64,000 nucleotides of DNA from Polaromonas sp. (lineage in GTDB: Bacteria; Pseudomonadota; Gammaproteobacteria; Burkholderiales; Burkholderiaceae_C): positions 186,001-250,000 of the forward strand of contig NZ_JAQSDA010000003.1 in the NCBI RefSeq assembly GCF_029945685.1. Reading direction: 5' to 3'. Shown here piece after piece: positions 18,980 to 27,574 of the stretch. Made by a program: the position numbers and the translations under genes. Under the pieces are notes generated by a model that saw only the letters and a program-made list of their open reading frames with translations, ran no database searches and had not been told where the DNA came from. How positions within the stretch are numbered: the first letter of the stretch is position 1; every line of letters begins with the position of its first letter.

Positions 18980-20148
18980 GCCGCAAAATCTGTGTCATTA
19001 CCGGCACCCGGGCCGAATACGGCTTGCTGCGCTGGGTAATGCAAGGCATCAAGGACGATCCTGATCTGGTGCTTCAGGTCGTCGCAACGGGTACGCACCT
19101 GTCTCCCGAGTTCGGCCTCACCTATCTAGAGATCGAGCAACATGGATTCCAGATTGATCGCAAGATCGAGATCCTTGTGGGCGCCGATACGCCGGCTGCG
19201 ATTGCCAAGTCCATGGGCCTCGGCTTGATCGGGTTCGGTCAGGCGCTGAGCGAATTGCGGCCCGATTTGATCGTGGTGCTCGGCGATCGGTTTGAGATTT
19301 TTGCTGCGGTAGCCGCTGCCCTGGTTGCGCGCGTGCCGGTTGCACATTTGCATGGCGGCGAACTCACCGAGGGCGCTTTTGACGAAGCCCTTCGCCATTC
19401 CATCACCAAGATGTCTCATTTGCATTTTGTGGCAGCGGAAGAGTACAGGCAACGAGTGATTCAGCTGGGGGAACAGCCAGACCGCGTGTTTCTGGTCGGC
19501 GGTCTTGGCGTCGACAGCATCAAACGAATCCATCTTCTGGACAGAGCTGCACTTGAAGCATCGCTCGAGTTCAGCCTTGGCGAGAAGAGCTTGCTCATCA
19601 CCTTTCATCCAGCCACTCTTGAGACCCACGCGGCGGCCGATCAAATGGCGGAACTGTTGGCCTCACTGGATGAACTGCACGATACCCAGCTTGTTTTTAC
19701 CTTGCCAAATGCAGATACCGAGGGCCGGATTCTTATCCAGATGGTGACGCAATTTGTTGAACGGCACGCCAATGCTCGCCTATATGCATCGCTTGGCCAA
19801 TTGCGGTATTTATCTTGCGTTGCCCAGGTTGATGGTGTGGTGGGCAACTCATCCAGCGGCTTGGCGGAGGTTCCCAGTTTCAAAAAGGGGACAGTCAACA
19901 TTGGCGACCGCCAGCGCGGGAGGCTGCAGGCGGCGAGCATCATCAACTGCGCACCTGAGCGAGGGGACATTACGGCCGCGCTGGAGCGGCTGTATTCCGC
20001 AGGCTTCCAAACGAGCTTGAGGCAGGTACGCAATCCCTACGGGGAGGGTGGCGCCACCGAGAAGGTGCTCAGAATTCTCAAGGAGCATCCCATCGGGCAC
20101 ATTGCAAAGAAGTTTTTTCATGATCTGCAGCAACCAAGCAAGGTGTGA
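18976..20148 (+). CDS. legG: Hydrolysing sugar-nucleotide 2-epimerase, NeuC/LegG type
   Basis: A 390-residue GT-B-like epimerase beginning VITGTRAEYGLLRWVM, with VATGTHLSPEFG, LVVLGDRFE-type segment DLIVVLGDRFEIFA, LHGGELTEG and VVGNSSSGLAEVP, all typical of NeuC. In the legionaminate route it inverts C-2 and removes the nucleotide, giving 2,4-diacetamido-2,4,6-trideoxymannose for LegI. Whether it uses GDP- or UDP-sugar is not directly visible; the guanylyltransferase-type ptmE gene next door favours GDP. The start overlaps the legI stop as ATGA. Confidence 0.9.
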   Translation: MSRKICVITGTRAEYGLLRWVMQGIKDDPDLVLQVVATGTHLSPEFGLTYLEIEQHGFQIDRKIEILVGADTPAAIAKSMGLGLIGFGQALSELRPDLIVVLGDRFEIFAAVAAALVARVPVAHLHGGELTEGAFDEALRHSITKMSHLHFVAAEEYRQRVIQLGEQPDRVFLVGGLGVDSIKRIHLLDRAALEASLEFSLGEKSLLITFHPATLETHAAADQMAELLASLDELHDTQLVFTLPNADTEGRILIQMVTQFVERHANARLYASLGQLRYLSCVAQVDGVVGNSSSGLAEVPSFKKGTVNIGDRQRGRLQAASIINCAPERGDITAALERLYSAGFQTSLRQVRNPYGEGGATEKVLRILKEHPIGHIAKKFFHDLQQPSKV

Positions 20149-20151
20149 CAA

Positions 20152-21204
20152 GTGAGCCCCACTGAAGAACGCTGGCGCCAAGCCATTCTCCCTGTCAAAA
20201 CCTCCATACAGCATGCGATACGCAGCCTTGACCAGGCGTCCATCAAAATTGTCATGGTTGTTAATGAGGCCGGCGAACTGGAAGGTACGATTTCCGATGG
20301 CGACATAAGGCGCGGTTTGCTCAAGGGGCTTGACCTCAGCAGTCCTATTGCCAGCGTCATCCATCGGAATGCCCTGGTGGTTACTCCAGAAATGGGGCGC
20401 GATGTGGTGCTCCAGCTTATGGGTGCCAACAAGATACAGCAGATACCTATCGTGAATGAGTTGCGTCAGGTAGTGGGTGTGCACCTTTGGGATGAGATCA
20501 CCACGTTGCCGGCGCGCTCCAATCTGATGATCATCATGGCGGGCGGCATGGGCACACGTCTGCGTCCCTACACGGAGACCTGCCCAAAGCCGTTATTGCC
20601 CGTAGCGGGCAAACCGATGCTCGAACATATCATCGAGCGAGCCAAGCTCGAGGGTTTTAGTCATTTCGTGCTCGCTGTTCATTACCTGGGGCATATGATT
20701 CAGAGTCATTTTGGCAATGGAGGGCAGCTGGGGGTACAGATAGACTATCTGAACGAGAAATCGCCGTTGGGAACCGCCGGTGCACTGGGTCTTCTGAGTC
20801 CGCGGCCAGGTGCCCCTTTTGTTGTGACAAATGGGGATGTCATTACCGATATCCACTATGGTGAATTGCTGGACTTCCACATCCGTCATAACGCCATGGC
20901 GACCATGGCGGTTCGCATGCACGAATGGCAGCACCCTTTTGGTGTTGTGCAGACTCGGGGTATCGAAATTGTAGGATTCGAGGAAAAACCGGTGGCCCGC
21001 AGCCACATCAATGCAGGCGTTTATGCACTCGAGCCGGACGCGTTAAATCTGCTGAGCCAAGACGCACACTGCGACATGCCTACCCTGTTTGAACGCCTTC
21101 AGGCGAAGGCCATGCGCACAGTTGCATACCCCATGCACGAACCCTGGCTGGATGTAGGCCGCCCGGACGATTTGAATCGCGCAAACACCGAAAATAGTAA
21201 TTAA
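20152..21204 (+). CDS. ptmE: CBS-domain sugar-1-phosphate nucleotidyltransferase (PtmE/LegX-like)
   Basis: A 350-residue protein with a pair of CBS domains (about residues 10-120; TISDGDIRRGLL, QIPIVNELRQVVGVH) followed by a nucleotidyltransferase domain with IIMAGGMGTRLRPYT, CPKPLLPVAGKP and VVTNGDVITDI. This domain order is the PtmE type, reported in Campylobacter to make GDP-GlcN/GDP-GlcNAc and so prime the GDP-linked legionaminic acid pathway. CBS domains suggest adenine-nucleotide control. It uses a GTG start with AAGGTG upstream. Presence of this gene argues against a simple UDP-linked route. Confidence 0.84.
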   Translation: MSPTEERWRQAILPVKTSIQHAIRSLDQASIKIVMVVNEAGELEGTISDGDIRRGLLKGLDLSSPIASVIHRNALVVTPEMGRDVVLQLMGANKIQQIPIVNELRQVVGVHLWDEITTLPARSNLMIIMAGGMGTRLRPYTETCPKPLLPVAGKPMLEHIIERAKLEGFSHFVLAVHYLGHMIQSHFGNGGQLGVQIDYLNEKSPLGTAGALGLLSPRPGAPFVVTNGDVITDIHYGELLDFHIRHNAMATMAVRMHEWQHPFGVVQTRGIEIVGFEEKPVARSHINAGVYALEPDALNLLSQDAHCDMPTLFERLQAKAMRTVAYPMHEPWLDVGRPDDLNRANTENSN

Positions 21205-21212
21205 ACCTAAAC

Positions 21213-22547
21213 ATGGATTCCGAAATGGAAAAAATAAAGTATCCCCAGCCTGTCGATTTGAGCCTGTTCGCAAAAGATGCAAAAAGTCCGAGCGCTCGTT
21301 ATGGACTGCCGGAAACGGTTAGTTACTGCAAGAAGTGCGTCATTTCCAACCAGCGTCCAAACTCTGCAGTGGAGTACAAGCACACCAAAGACACCAAGAA
21401 GGCGACCATCCATTTTGACGAAAATGGTGTTTGCGACGCCTGTAACTTTGCCGAGCGCAAGCATCACGGCATTGATTGGGCTGAACGCGAAAAGCAACTA
21501 CGGGACCTTTGTGACAAGCATCGCAAAAATGACGGTTCCTATGATTGCATCGTCCCCGGTTCAGGGGGAAAGGACAGCTTTTACGCATCCCATATCCTGA
21601 AGACTAAATACGGCATGCACCCGCTCACTGTCACTTGGGCGCCCCACGTCTACACCGAATGGGGCTGGAAGAACTTCCAGTCCTGGCTCCATGCTGGACA
21701 CGACAATTATCTGATGACGCCCAATGGCCGCGTGCACAGGTTGTTAACGCGGCTCTCGACGGAACTGCTTTTCCATCCCTTCCAGGCGTTCATGTTTGGG
21801 CAAAAGGCACTTGCCCCCAAAATGGCGCTGCTGTTTAACATTCCCCTGGTCTTCTACGGCGAAAATGAAGCGGAATACGGTAACCCGATCGGGGACACGG
21901 ATACCGCAAAACGTGACTGGTCTTATTTCGCGGCAGAAGATCAGTCGAAAATCTATCTCGGCGGTGTTTCCGTCGCAGATTTGAAAGAGAATTTTGGATT
22001 GGATCAGAATGACTTGCAGCCTTATCTGCCAGCCGACCCCAACCAGATCTCCGAAAAGAATATTGAGGTGCATTATCTTGGCTACTATCTGAAATGGCAC
22101 CCGCAGTCCTGTTATTACTATGCGGTCGAACACGGAGGTTTTCAGGCCTCCCCTGAACGGACACCCGGAACTTACTCGAAGTACAACAGCATTGATGACC
22201 GCATTGATGATCTTCATTACTACACCACGGGAACGAAATTCGGTATTGGACGGGCCAGCTATGATGCGGCACAGGAGATCCGCTCAAGGGACATCAATCG
22301 CGAGGAAGGGGTTGCCTTGGTCAAGCGCTTTGACCATGAGTACCCCGAACGATTTATTGAGGAAATGTTTCAATATTTGAGCTTGCCGGAGAAGGAGTTC
22401 CCGGAAGCCAGCAAGATGTTCGAAAAGCCGTTGATGGATCGTGAGTATTTCCGCCTGCTGACGGATCAGTTTCGGTCCCCCCATCTTTGGTATCAGGAAA
22501 ATGGCGAATGGAAGTTGCGCCACCCGGTTTCAAACGAAAAAGAATAA
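21213..22547 (+). CDS. N-acetyl sugar amidotransferase (WbuX/PseA/PtmG-like)
   Basis: A 444-residue PP-loop ATPase with N-terminal cysteines (YCKKCVISNQRP, then CDACNFAE) that suggest a metal site, the ATP pyrophosphatase motif PGSGGKDSFYASH near residue 118, and FYGENEAEYGNP. This matches the N-acetyl-sugar amidotransferases that turn an N-acetyl into an N-acetimidoyl (acetamidino) group, as WbpG in Pseudomonas and PseA/PtmG in Campylobacter. These enzymes take ammonia from a HisH/HisF pair, and such a pair follows immediately. The substrate here is probably the legionaminic acid or its CMP form. Two ATGs twelve bases apart make the exact start uncertain. Confidence 0.87.
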   Translation: MDSEMEKIKYPQPVDLSLFAKDAKSPSARYGLPETVSYCKKCVISNQRPNSAVEYKHTKDTKKATIHFDENGVCDACNFAERKHHGIDWAEREKQLRDLCDKHRKNDGSYDCIVPGSGGKDSFYASHILKTKYGMHPLTVTWAPHVYTEWGWKNFQSWLHAGHDNYLMTPNGRVHRLLTRLSTELLFHPFQAFMFGQKALAPKMALLFNIPLVFYGENEAEYGNPIGDTDTAKRDWSYFAAEDQSKIYLGGVSVADLKENFGLDQNDLQPYLPADPNQISEKNIEVHYLGYYLKWHPQSCYYYAVEHGGFQASPERTPGTYSKYNSIDDRIDDLHYYTTGTKFGIGRASYDAAQEIRSRDINREEGVALVKRFDHEYPERFIEEMFQYLSLPEKEFPEASKMFEKPLMDREYFRLLTDQFRSPHLWYQENGEWKLRHPVSNEKE

Positions 22548-22556
22548 GAGGATACG

Positions 22557-23327
22557 GTGAGGAACGTTCGCATCATTGCTCGTCTGGATATCAAAGGTCC
22601 AAACCTGATCAAAGGCATCCATCTCGAAGGTTTGCGGGTTATCGGATCGCCGGGCGAGCATGCCTTACGCTATTACCTGCAAGGTATTGATGAGTTGATT
22701 TATATGGATTGCGTGGCGAGCCTTTATGGACGTAACCACCTGGGAAGCATAGTCAGCGCCGCAGCCAAGGATATCTTTGTGCCGATGACTGTAGGTGGTG
22801 GAATTCGTTCGGTGGAAGATGCCACACAGATTCTGCGGGCTGGGGCGGACAAAGTCGCCATCAATACCGCAGCAGTCAGCAATCCCCAACTCGTTACGGA
22901 CATAGCTCGCCGTTTTGGGAGCCAGTGCATGGTGCTCTCGGTGGAGGCCAAGCAGGTGGGCCATGAGCGCTGGGAGGTTTACACCGACAATGGCCGCGAG
23001 CGCACAGGACTTGATGTGGTCGAGTGGGTAAAACGTGGCGTGGCCTTGGGAGCTGGGGAGGTTTTGCTCACATCAGTCGACCGTGAAGGCACTCGCAAAG
23101 GTTTTGATATATCGCTGGTACGAGCTGTTGCGGCGGAGGTGTCTGTCCCGCTCATTGCGAGCGGAGGCATGGGCAAGCCGGAGGACTTGGCGGACGTTGT
23201 TCGAGAGGGCGGCGCAGATGCTGTGGCCATGGCGGACATCCTGCATTACAAGCGCTCGGAAGTTGGGATTATCAGGGCTGTGGCCATGGCAGAGGGCTTG
23301 GGAGTGAGAAATTATGAGCGCACCTGA
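22557..23327 (+). CDS. HisF-like ammonia-channel partner of the sugar amidotransferase
   Basis: A 256-residue TIM barrel of the HisF family, with [14 protein letters not shown] at the N-terminus, [22 protein letters not shown] and [12 protein letters not shown]. Its active site departs from biosynthetic HisF: the usual CLDVKDGRVVKG is [13 protein letters not shown], and the IDAK segment carrying the second catalytic Asp is VEAK. It is therefore unlikely to make imidazole glycerol phosphate; it more likely passes ammonia from the HisH-like glutaminase to the amidotransferase upstream. The GTG start has AGAGGA upstream. It overlaps the HisH-like gene by 14 bases. Confidence 0.85.
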   Translation: MRNVRIIARLDIKGPNLIKGIHLEGLRVIGSPGEHALRYYLQGIDELIYMDCVASLYGRNHLGSIVSAAAKDIFVPMTVGGGIRSVEDATQILRAGADKVAINTAAVSNPQLVTDIARRFGSQCMVLSVEAKQVGHERWEVYTDNGRERTGLDVVEWVKRGVALGAGEVLLTSVDREGTRKGFDISLVRAVAAEVSVPLIASGGMGKPEDLADVVREGGADAVAMADILHYKRSEVGIIRAVAMAEGLGVRNYERT

Positions 23328-23961
23328 AGTCATCGTCATTGATTACGGTGTGGGTAACTTGTTGAGCGTGCAGCGCGGGCTTGAGCATTGCGGCGCCAAA
23401 GTCACATTGACTGCAGATCCGGAGCGAATTCTTTCTGCCAAGCGGGTCGTATTGCCTGGGGTGGGGGCGTTTGAAAATGCCATGATGGCGCTGGGCGCGC
23501 TCGATCTGGTTGGCGTGATCAAGGAGGTTGGCCGGCGAGAGACCCCTCTGCTTGGTATTTGCCTGGGGATGCAACTCCTGCTTGATGAAAGCGATGAGTT
23601 TGGAATTACTGCCGGACTGGGTCTGATTCCAGGGCGTGTCGTCGCTGTTCCGGTTCAATCGACATCAGGCGATGTTCAAAAGGTCCCTCACATCGGCTGG
23701 AACGCATTGTTGCCATCGAGTACACGCCTTGATTGGAATGGGACCTTGCTGCAGGATAACCGTCCGGGTGACGCTGCCTATTTCGTGCATTCCTTTATGG
23801 CCGTCCCCACCGATCCTGTGCATCGCATTGCCGATTGCATGTATGGCGGGCATGGAATTCCAGCCGTGATTGGCCGCGACCATATAACAGGCTGCCAGTT
23901 TCACCCTGAAAAGAGCGGCGAAGTGGGCTTGAAGATCCTTCGAAGGTTCTGTGTCAGTTAG
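23314..23961 (+). CDS. HisH-like glutamine amidotransferase subunit
   Basis: A 215-residue class I glutaminase. The nucleophile Cys is in GICLGMQLL and the His/Glu pair is in QFHPEKSGEVG, so the catalytic triad is complete; IDYGVGNLLSV and VLPGVGAFE are HisH signatures. It should release ammonia from glutamine when bound to the HisF-like protein. Its location inside a sugar locus, between an amidotransferase and a legF gene, means it is a locus-specific paralogue rather than the histidine-pathway enzyme. The reading frame overlaps both neighbours (14 and 11 bases), suggesting stoichiometric production. Confidence 0.88.
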   Translation: MSAPEVIVIDYGVGNLLSVQRGLEHCGAKVTLTADPERILSAKRVVLPGVGAFENAMMALGALDLVGVIKEVGRRETPLLGICLGMQLLLDESDEFGITAGLGLIPGRVVAVPVQSTSGDVQKVPHIGWNALLPSSTRLDWNGTLLQDNRPGDAAYFVHSFMAVPTDPVHRIADCMYGGHGIPAVIGRDHITGCQFHPEKSGEVGLKILRRFCVS

Positions 23962-24985
23962 TCGTGTCCTTGTCGTAGGTTTGGGGAGCATTGGCAAGCT
24001 TCATTTGCGCTTGGCCAGGGAATTTCTTCCCCATGCGGATATAAGGGTCCTGCGCCGTGAAGATGGGGCGGTGCCTCCGGAGCAGGCCAATGGAGGCTTT
24101 TCCAGAATGGATCAGGCCATTGCTTTTCGGCCGCAAATAGCGGTCATCGCCAATCCGGCTCCATTTCACCTCAGTGCGGCCCATTCACTGGCAGATGCAG
24201 GCGTGCATCTGATGGTCGAGAAACCTTTGTCAATTGCCGCTGAAGGAGTGCAGCGCCTGATTGAATCCTGTCGCTCGCGTGAGCTGGTCCTGCTGACCGG
24301 CTACAACCTGCGCTTCCTGCCTTCCTTGCAACGTTTTCGCGATCTCTTAAAGCAGAATGTGATCGGAAAGGTTCTCTCCGTGCGTTGTGAGATCGGGCAA
24401 TATCTGCCGTCTTGGCGCCCCGGTGTTGACTACAGGCAGGGAGTGTCGGCACGGCATGATCTGGGTGGCGGCGCATTGCTTGAGCTCAGCCATGAACTGG
24501 ATTATCTCCGCTGGATTTTTGGTGAGGTCGATTGGGTGGACGCTTGTCTGTCTCGACAGAGTCGCCTGGAAATTGATGTCGAAGACACGGCCCATCTGAT
24601 GCTGGGTTTTACGCCGGAGGCAGACAGTCATCGACTGATCGGAACCTTGAGCATGGATCTGTTGCGCCACGATACAACACGGCTGTGTACCGCCATCGGA
24701 GAACTGGGCAGCCTGCGCTGGGACGGATTGACAGGTGCGGTGGAGCTGTTTGAAGCAGGTGCGAAGAACTGGCGTGAGCTTTTCCGCTATCAGCATCAAC
24801 GCGAGGACAGCTATCGCGCGGAGTGGGGAAATTTTTTAGCCTGCATAGAAGGAAAATCGAAACCGTTGGTCAGTGGGGAAGACGGGCTCAAGGTGATGCA
24901 GATCATTGACGCCGTTCGCCAGGCTTCGGTGAGGGGTGGCCGAGTTGTTATCAAGGACCATGCAGCAACGGGGAGGAAAGCTTGA
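23951..24985 (+). CDS. Gfo/Idh/MocA family oxidoreductase (possibly PtmF-like)
   Basis: A 344-residue NAD(P)-dependent sugar oxidoreductase with an N-terminal Rossmann fold (VLVVGLGSIGKLHLRL), the family motif VEKPLS near residue 90, and a C-terminal alpha/beta substrate domain with GGGALLELSHELDYL holding a likely catalytic His. In Campylobacter a gene in the same position between leg genes (ptmF) is needed for legionaminic acid production; equivalence is inferred from context and I cannot align the two. It may act on the hexosamine precursor or on the finished sugar. GTG start, overlapping the HisH-like gene; stop overlaps legF. Confidence 0.78.
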   Translation: MSVSRVLVVGLGSIGKLHLRLAREFLPHADIRVLRREDGAVPPEQANGGFSRMDQAIAFRPQIAVIANPAPFHLSAAHSLADAGVHLMVEKPLSIAAEGVQRLIESCRSRELVLLTGYNLRFLPSLQRFRDLLKQNVIGKVLSVRCEIGQYLPSWRPGVDYRQGVSARHDLGGGALLELSHELDYLRWIFGEVDWVDACLSRQSRLEIDVEDTAHLMLGFTPEADSHRLIGTLSMDLLRHDTTRLCTAIGELGSLRWDGLTGAVELFEAGAKNWRELFRYQHQREDSYRAEWGNFLACIEGKSKPLVSGEDGLKVMQIIDAVRQASVRGGRVVIKDHAATGRKA

Positions 24986-25674
24986 AAGCGGTAGCCTTCA
25001 TTTTTGCCCGGGGCGGCTCCAAGGGCTTGCCCGGGAAGAACATCCGGTCTCTCGGCGGGAAACCTCTGATGGCCTGGGCGATTGAACACGCGCTGGCTGT
25101 CAAACGCATAACGCGGGTGATCGTGTCAACCGACTCCATTGAAATAGCCGAAGTGGCTCGTGCGCATGGCGCAGAAGTGCCCTTTATCAGACCAGCCGAG
25201 CTGGCAGGCGATGACAGTCCGGAATGGTTGGCCTGGCGACATGGGCTCAATTACCTGTTGGACAGCGATGGGGTGTTGCCTGATGCAATGGTGTCTGTGC
25301 CCACCACGGCACCTTTGAGGCAGCCCGAAGACATCGAAAATTGCCTGGATGAATACGAGAAGGGCGATGTGGACATAGTCATCACCGTGACCGATGCGCA
25401 TCGCAGTCCGTATTTCAATATGGTGAAAATTCATCCTGACGGAACAGTCGGCCTGGTCATCCCGCCGGAGTCGGCGGTGGCGCGCCGGCAGGATGCACCA
25501 CAAGTTTTCGACATGACCACCGTGGCATATGTCGCCCGACCGGAGTTTGTCCTCGCGCGCAGTGCCGCCTTTGAGGGAAGGGTGCGTCAAGTCCACGTTC
25601 CAGTGGAACGCGCACTGGATATCGACACACTTCTGGACTTCCGAATTGCGGAGTGCCTTTTGGCTTTACGTTGA
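24982..25674 (+). CDS. legF: CMP-legionaminic acid synthetase (NeuA/LegF family cytidylyltransferase)
   Basis: A 230-residue CTP:acylneuraminate cytidylyltransferase with FIFARGGSKGLPGKNIRSLGG, VSTDSIEIAEVA and VPTTAPLR. It activates the nonulosonic acid as a CMP-sugar for transfer. The start codon is TTG, overlapping the preceding stop as TTGA; it is convincing because GGGGAGGAAAGC immediately precedes it and the next residues are the family N-terminus. The CMP-sugar product has no obvious GT42 or GT52 transferase in the window, so the transferase must be one of the less typical glycosyltransferases downstream. Confidence 0.9.
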   Translation: MKAVAFIFARGGSKGLPGKNIRSLGGKPLMAWAIEHALAVKRITRVIVSTDSIEIAEVARAHGAEVPFIRPAELAGDDSPEWLAWRHGLNYLLDSDGVLPDAMVSVPTTAPLRQPEDIENCLDEYEKGDVDIVITVTDAHRSPYFNMVKIHPDGTVGLVIPPESAVARRQDAPQVFDMTTVAYVARPEFVLARSAAFEGRVRQVHVPVERALDIDTLLDFRIAECLLALR

Positions 25675-25700
25675 TCCCTTTGAGAATTACTGGAAAAAAA

Positions 25701-26870
25701 GTGCTTGAGATATCCCTTGAACCACGTTCGTGCGAGTGTTGCGGCGGCAACAATCTGGAACCTGTCTGGTCCAGCCAGAGCATCGTGACCCGCGCCACGA
25801 ATACGTGGAAATTTCCTTTTAATGTTTCGGTATGCCGCAACTGCGGTTTTTGCTTCGCATCCCCCGGGCCCAAGCGCGATGATCTTGCGCGTTACCACGC
25901 AGATGGACTGGCCGGTCACAAGGAAATCGGGCTTCCGTACTCTGTGGATGCACGAATGGCGGTACTTGAGCGCTATAGCGCGCCGGACGGCGTATTCGCA
26001 GAAATTGGTGGTGACCAGCCGGGTGAATTTCACCGGCGTTGTTCGCCGCTTTTCGGAAAACAGCTTGTCGTCGAAATTTCAGAAGATACACCAGCGGAAC
26101 TCCGCAGTGTGCATGACCTGCCTGAAAACTCCGTCGATGTATTGGCGCACTACGACGTGCTGGAACATGTATCCGAGGTTACGGAATTCCTGGTCGCTTG
26201 CTGTCGCGCATTGCGTCCGGGCGGCGTCATGATCTGTGAAGTGCCAGATCTCCGGTTGTATCCGCGTAATCTGCTGTTGCTTGAGTTTGAACACGTCAAT
26301 CACTTTTCAGCGGCAACTCTCAATGCAATTGCCGGAAAAGCGGGCCTCAGGCTCATAGAACTAGGTCATGTTTGCAGTCGGCCCTACGGATTTCTTTCGG
26401 TATTTCGCAAGGAGGCTTTGGACGTCGTGCCCGAGACCGGTGGCCGCTGTGAATTTATTGATGCTCTGGCGTGCGTTCGCGGCGGTCTGGAGCAGATCCG
26501 GCGTGCAGAGCTGCAGATTGAGATCGTGAGGCAGCAACTTGCCATCATGGGAAAAAGCGGGAAAAAAGTGACCTTGTGGGCGGTGACGGATTTTCTTCGC
26601 CGTCTGCTGGCCGGCTTCACCCTGCCGGAGTCGGTGACGGTGGTTGACTCCGATCCGCGCCGTCAAAACCATCTTGAGAACGATGGGTTGGGGGTGTTGG
26701 AGCCCAAAAATTCCATTGAGCACATCAGGAACAGCGAGTTGCTGGTCATTTGTGCGCCGCGCTACAAAGCTGAAATTATCGAGTGGATAAGGCAACAAAC
26801 AGGAAAGACATTTTCCGGGTCTGAACTGGTGGTTCTGGGATCTGGCCCTTCCGGGGAGACGCTGACGTGA
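25701..26870 (+). CDS. SAM-dependent methyltransferase with N-terminal zinc-finger-like cysteines
   Basis: About 389 residues from a GTG with GGAAAAAAA upstream; the ORF track starts 16 codons earlier inside legF. The N-terminus has CECCGG and CRNCGFCF cysteine pairs as in sugar C-methyltransferases. The central domain has a methyltransferase core (VDVLAHYDVLEHV, LRPGGVMICEVPDL), although the usual glycine-rich SAM loop reads AEIGGDQPGEF and is atypical. The C-terminal 100 residues look like the third domain of that family. It follows legF, so it may methylate the nonulosonic acid or its acetamidino group, as reported for a methyltransferase in Campylobacter; this is inference. Confidence 0.72.
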   Translation: MLEISLEPRSCECCGGNNLEPVWSSQSIVTRATNTWKFPFNVSVCRNCGFCFASPGPKRDDLARYHADGLAGHKEIGLPYSVDARMAVLERYSAPDGVFAEIGGDQPGEFHRRCSPLFGKQLVVEISEDTPAELRSVHDLPENSVDVLAHYDVLEHVSEVTEFLVACCRALRPGGVMICEVPDLRLYPRNLLLLEFEHVNHFSAATLNAIAGKAGLRLIELGHVCSRPYGFLSVFRKEALDVVPETGGRCEFIDALACVRGGLEQIRRAELQIEIVRQQLAIMGKSGKKVTLWAVTDFLRRLLAGFTLPESVTVVDSDPRRQNHLENDGLGVLEPKNSIEHIRNSELLVICAPRYKAEIIEWIRQQTGKTFSGSELVVLGSGPSGETLT

Positions 26871-27574
26871 GCTCGGGCGAAATGGAGACGGTTGTCATTG
26901 TTGGGGCGTCCTCAAGCATTGGCCGGGCGATATCTTCACGGTTTTCATCAGCGGATCGCGTCATTACGACGTATACCTCCCGAATGCCCGAAGGGTCGGA
27001 CCAGCACAATGCCTTGCACTTGGACTTGCGTGAAGATTTGAGCATCGAGCGGTTCGTAGAGCAACTCAAGAAAATCTCTCGGCGGATCGATGTTGTTATT
27101 TTCTTGTCTGGAATACTGCCAGGCAAGGACTTGAAAGGATATGCGTTTGAGGAGGTGGATGAAGTGATGGCCGTGAATTTCAGCGGACAGGCCAAAGTGC
27201 TGATGAGAATGCTGCCCCTCCTGACGGAACGCTCGCGCTTACTGATGTTTTCCTCAATCTCTGCCCAGCGCGGCAGTTTTGATCCAATTTATGCGGCCTC
27301 GAAGGGGGCATTGCTTTCATTCGTGAAGTCCGTGTGTACCCAATTACCCGCTGGCGCACGCGTCAATGCGGTTGCTCCGGGATTGATACAAGACAGTGCC
27401 ATGTTCGTCGAGATGGCAGTGCAAAGGCAGGAGTTTCATCGAAAACAAGTGCCCTCACAACAGTTGCTCGGCCAGCAGGCCCTGGCCGACATTGTTTTCG
27501 ACATATGTCAGCCTCACTGGGCGCATCTCAACGGAGCCTGCATCGACCTGAATGGAGGGCAATATGTCCGATAG
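26867..27574 (+). CDS. Short-chain dehydrogenase/reductase
   Basis: A 235-residue classical SDR. The cofactor motif reads VGASSSIGRAIS, close to the usual GxxxGIG; the catalytic Ser is in MFSSISAQRG and the Tyr/Lys pair in YAASKGAL, followed by VNAVAPGLI. The C-terminus HLNGACIDLNGGQYV is typical of SDRs. It starts at a GTG overlapping the methyltransferase stop (GTGA) and overlaps the next glycosyltransferase gene by 11 bases, so it belongs to the same transcript. The sugar substrate is not known; a ketoreductase acting on a keto-sugar or on a nonulosonic acid derivative is plausible. Confidence 0.8.
   Translation: MSSGEMETVVIVGASSSIGRAISSRFSSADRVITTYTSRMPEGSDQHNALHLDLREDLSIERFVEQLKKISRRIDVVIFLSGILPGKDLKGYAFEEVDEVMAVNFSGQAKVLMRMLPLLTERSRLLMFSSISAQRGSFDPIYAASKGALLSFVKSVCTQLPAGARVNAVAPGLIQDSAMFVEMAVQRQEFHRKQVPSQQLLGQQALADIVFDICQPHWAHLNGACIDLNGGQYVR

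Noticed and set aside
17972-20148. Sialic acid (neuB-neuC) instead of legionaminic acid genes
   Set aside because: The presence of LegB-type dehydratase, LegC-type aminotransferase, a NeuD-type acetyltransferase before legI, and PtmE/PtmA-like genes fits legionaminate, which needs extra 6-deoxy and 4-amino steps that sialate does not.
22557-23961. Annotation of this pair as the histidine-pathway hisF and hisH
   Set aside because: The HisF-like active site is altered and the genes lie between a sugar amidotransferase and legF, without any other his gene, so a sugar amidation role fits better.
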